A DNA stretch of 7,787 nt, from NCBI GenBank assembly GCA_964476705.1, contig CAYZBM010000083.1, positions 1-7,787 of the forward strand, written 5' to 3'. Positions 5,958 to 7,787 of the stretch are shown here, one piece after another. The notes under the pieces were generated by a model that ran no database searches, was not told where the DNA came from, and worked only from the letters and a program-made list of their open reading frames with translations. This DNA is from CAYZBM01 sp964476705. GTDB lineage: Bacteria > Pseudomonadota > Alphaproteobacteria > Rickettsiales > UBA6187. Made by a program: the position numbers and the translations under genes. Positions within the stretch are counted from its first letter, which is position 1, and each line of letters opens with the position of its first letter.

Positions 5958-5963
5958 TACAAT
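5958..5963 (+). promoter_or_regulatory. Possible -10 box of the methyltransferase gene
   Basis: TACAAT matches five of six consensus bases and would give a leader of about 14 bases before the ATG at 5985. No good -35 is visible, nor any Shine-Dalgarno sequence (AATACGTAAAGCAT precedes the ATG). Its geometry differs from the 7-base spacing of the other genes. Co-transcription from the XRE promoter is an alternative. Confidence 0.3.
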
Positions 5964-5984
5964 AGTTAGCAATACGTAAAGCAT

Positions 5985-7784
5985 ATGAATAAAAAGTTAT
6001 CAAAAATTATCAATAAGCACGATGTGAAAGCTATTGAAAATGCGCTTGTACAGCTATTCGTAGAACAAAATAACATAGATGTAAAAAATAATATTTTAAT
6101 AAAAGCAATACTAGGCGATTCTTCCAGTAAAGTTTCTTTGGCAAAAAAAGAACTAGAAAAGGTTTTCCAGTCGCGAGAAATAACTGATTTTGTAAATATT
6201 TTTGAGTTGCTAGTACCAACTAAAGACAAAAAAATTAATGGCGCCTTTTTTACCCCTAAGTTAGTTGCCGACTATATTGTTACTGGAACGATACATAATT
6301 CAAATCAAAAAATTTGCGATCCAAGTTGTGGGTGCGGTGCATTTCTGGTTTCTGCAGCTAGCTTCATGCATCAAAAATTTAATAAACCAATAATTGATAT
6401 AATCGAAGATAATTTATTTGGTGTAGATATTGCTGAATACAGTGTTCGAAGAGCTGAAATATTACTAACACTACTCGCCTTATACAATAAAGAAGACAAA
6501 AAGAAGATTAGCTTTAATTTAAAAACTAGCGATAGCTTATCAACTGATTTGGTTAAGATGTATAAAACTAAATTCGATATAGTAATTGGCAACCCTCCTT
6601 ATGTTAAATTTCAAGACCTAGACAATGATTTAAGAAAAAAATTGAATACAGACTGGAAAACATTAAATACTGGAAATTTTAATTTATATTTTGCTTTTTT
6701 TGAATTAGGAATAAAAATAATGAAAAAAGATGGAGTTTTGGCATATATTACACCGAACAATTATTTTACGTCACTTGCTGCGGTCCCCTTAAGGCATTAC
6801 CTAGAATCAAACAAGTTAATATATAAAATTTTGGATTTTAATCACTTGAAACTTTTTGAAGCTCAAACATATACATGCATCACTTTTTTACAATGGAATA
6901 CTAAGAATTATTTTAAATATGAAAAAATTAATCATTATGCAACATTAAATAAACTAGAAAGAATAAAGTTTTCAAAAATATATTTCAAAGATTTAAATAA
7001 TAAGAAGTGGCGGTTGCTAAAGGAAGAAGATCAAGCAAACATTAAAAGAATTGAAAATACTGGGGAAAAATTAGGTAATATTGTAGATATTAGGGTTGGG
7101 ATAGCAACTTGTAAGGACTCTGTATATTTTATTGACGGAAAAACTTTAGAGGGTGGCTTTTATATTAAGGAGTACAAAGGCAAAAAATATAAGATCGAAA
7201 AAGAGGTTACTAAAATAATTGCAAAAATCCCAGACTTTAAACTGCAGAATGAATTAGATAGTAATCCGCGTAGAATAATTTTTCCTTATAAAAAGAATGG
7301 TGGCAAAGTAGATATAATAGAAGAAGAACAATTTAAAAAGTCATTCCCAAATTGTTATAAATACTTACTGATAGCTAAATCAGAACTAGCAACTAGAGAT
7401 AAAGGCAATATTGAATATCCAGTTTGGTATGCATATTCTAGAACGCAAGGATTGAATTTTGTTGGTGAAAAATTATTAACTCCAACTTTTAGTGCGGAGC
7501 CTAGATTTTTGCTCGAAAAAGACAGTAATGCTTTATTTTGTAATGGTTATGCGATTTATTTAATGAATCAGCAAGATCTATTTACAAAACAGAATCAATA
7601 TATAAACTTAAATATTCTAAAAAAAATATTAAATTCAAGCGTAATGGATTATTACGTAAAAAGTACTAGTGTTTCTATTGAGGGTGGATATCCATGTTAT
7701 CAAAAAAACTTTATTGAATTATTTGGAATACCTCATTTTACCGAAAATGAAATAAAGTTTTTAAATAAATTGGAAGATAAATAA
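5985..7784 (+). CDS. N6-adenine DNA methyltransferase, TaqI/Eco57I-like, with C-terminal target-recognition domain
   Basis: This enzyme transfers a methyl group from S-adenosylmethionine to adenine N6 in a specific DNA site. Motif X is GAFFTPKLVADYIV (87-99 core), motif I DPSCGCGAF (112-120), motif II GVDIAEYSVRRAEI (146-159), and motif IV, the catalytic NPPY, lies in IVIGNPPYVKF (199-209). NFNLYFAFFE (231-240) and DGVLAYITPNNY (249-260) continue the gamma-class catalytic domain. Residues about 360-585 resemble the TaqI-type C-terminal specificity domain, with PVWYAYSRTQGL (479-490) and the closing GGYPCYQKNFIELFGIP (567-583). At 599 residues it appears complete, ending in tandem TAA stops. 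There is no N-terminal nuclease motif, so it is not a typical IIG fusion. The sequence is much AT-richer than its neighbours (for example 9 G+C in 60 at 6661-6720 and at 6901-6960, against 29 in 60 at 2101-2160 in glyA), suggesting acquired DNA. The recognition site is unknown, and a partner endonuclease could follow outside the window. Confidence 0.93.
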   Translation: MNKKLSKIINKHDVKAIENALVQLFVEQNNIDVKNNILIKAILGDSSSKVSLAKKELEKVFQSREITDFVNIFELLVPTKDKKINGAFFTPKLVADYIVTGTIHNSNQKICDPSCGCGAFLVSAASFMHQKFNKPIIDIIEDNLFGVDIAEYSVRRAEILLTLLALYNKEDKKKISFNLKTSDSLSTDLVKMYKTKFDIVIGNPPYVKFQDLDNDLRKKLNTDWKTLNTGNFNLYFAFFELGIKIMKKDGVLAYITPNNYFTSLAAVPLRHYLESNKLIYKILDFNHLKLFEAQTYTCITFLQWNTKNYFKYEKINHYATLNKLERIKFSKIYFKDLNNKKWRLLKEEDQANIKRIENTGEKLGNIVDIRVGIATCKDSVYFIDGKTLEGGFYIKEYKGKKYKIEKEVTKIIAKIPDFKLQNELDSNPRRIIFPYKKNGGKVDIIEEEQFKKSFPNCYKYLLIAKSELATRDKGNIEYPVWYAYSRTQGLNFVGEKLLTPTFSAEPRFLLEKDSNALFCNGYAIYLMNQQDLFTKQNQYINLNILKKILNSSVMDYYVKSTSVSIEGGYPCYQKNFIELFGIPHFTENEIKFLNKLEDK

Positions 7785-7787
7785 TAA

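Noticed and set aside
5985..7784. Type IIG enzyme or BREX PglX
   Set aside because: No N-terminal PD-(D/E)xK-like nuclease segment is visible in the first 85 residues. At 599 residues the protein is much shorter than PglX, and no other BREX genes are present.

Overview
The window looks like a stretch of chromosome from a small-genome bacterium of the Candidate Phyla Radiation (Patescibacteria). Candidatus Saccharibacteria (TM7) is my best guess, made from gene style rather than a marker gene. The cues are an XRE-type helix-turn-helix fused to the front of MurA, a short Rel protein without its C-terminal regulatory half, an XRE-DUF3467 fusion protein, tight gene packing, and starts with no Shine-Dalgarno sequence whose -10 boxes sit directly before the ATG (leaderless transcripts). 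UGA acts as a normal stop here: murB ends with it inside an ATGA overlap, and Trp is encoded by TGG.

Layout. On the minus strand from 1449 to the left edge lies an HTH-MurA fusion gene, cut by the window edge and interrupted by one in-frame TGA at codon 124. It diverges from glyA (serine hydroxymethyltransferase, plus strand, 1517-2791); the two promoters overlap and share their -35 region. glyA converges on, and overlaps by 17 bases, a minus-strand pair made of murB (5233-4226) and a short bifunctional-type Rel (4229-2775), which share an ATGA stop/start. Divergent from murB is an XRE-DUF3467 protein (5359-5919), preceded by a perfect 12-bp inverted repeat. The last gene (5985-7784) is a complete TaqI/Eco57I-like N6-adenine DNA methyltransferase. 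It is markedly AT-richer than the rest and is followed by tandem TAA stops at the window end.

How the genes fit together. MurA and MurB are the two consecutive enzymes that turn UDP-GlcNAc into UDP-MurNAc, the first committed steps of peptidoglycan synthesis. MurA carries a DNA-binding domain and MurB is co-transcribed with the (p)ppGpp enzyme, so the region ties wall-precursor synthesis to regulation and starvation signalling. glyA supplies glycine and one-carbon units. The methyltransferase is probably accessory DNA: a solitary enzyme, or half of a restriction-modification system whose other half lies beyond the right edge.

The most interesting points are the HTH-MurA fusion as a possible enzyme-regulator, its TGA interruption, the recurrent leaderless promoter geometry, and the inverted repeat in front of the XRE-DUF3467 gene. 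I saw no tRNA, rRNA, CRISPR array, insertion sequence or convincing intrinsic terminator. No gene-free stretch exceeds 125 bases.
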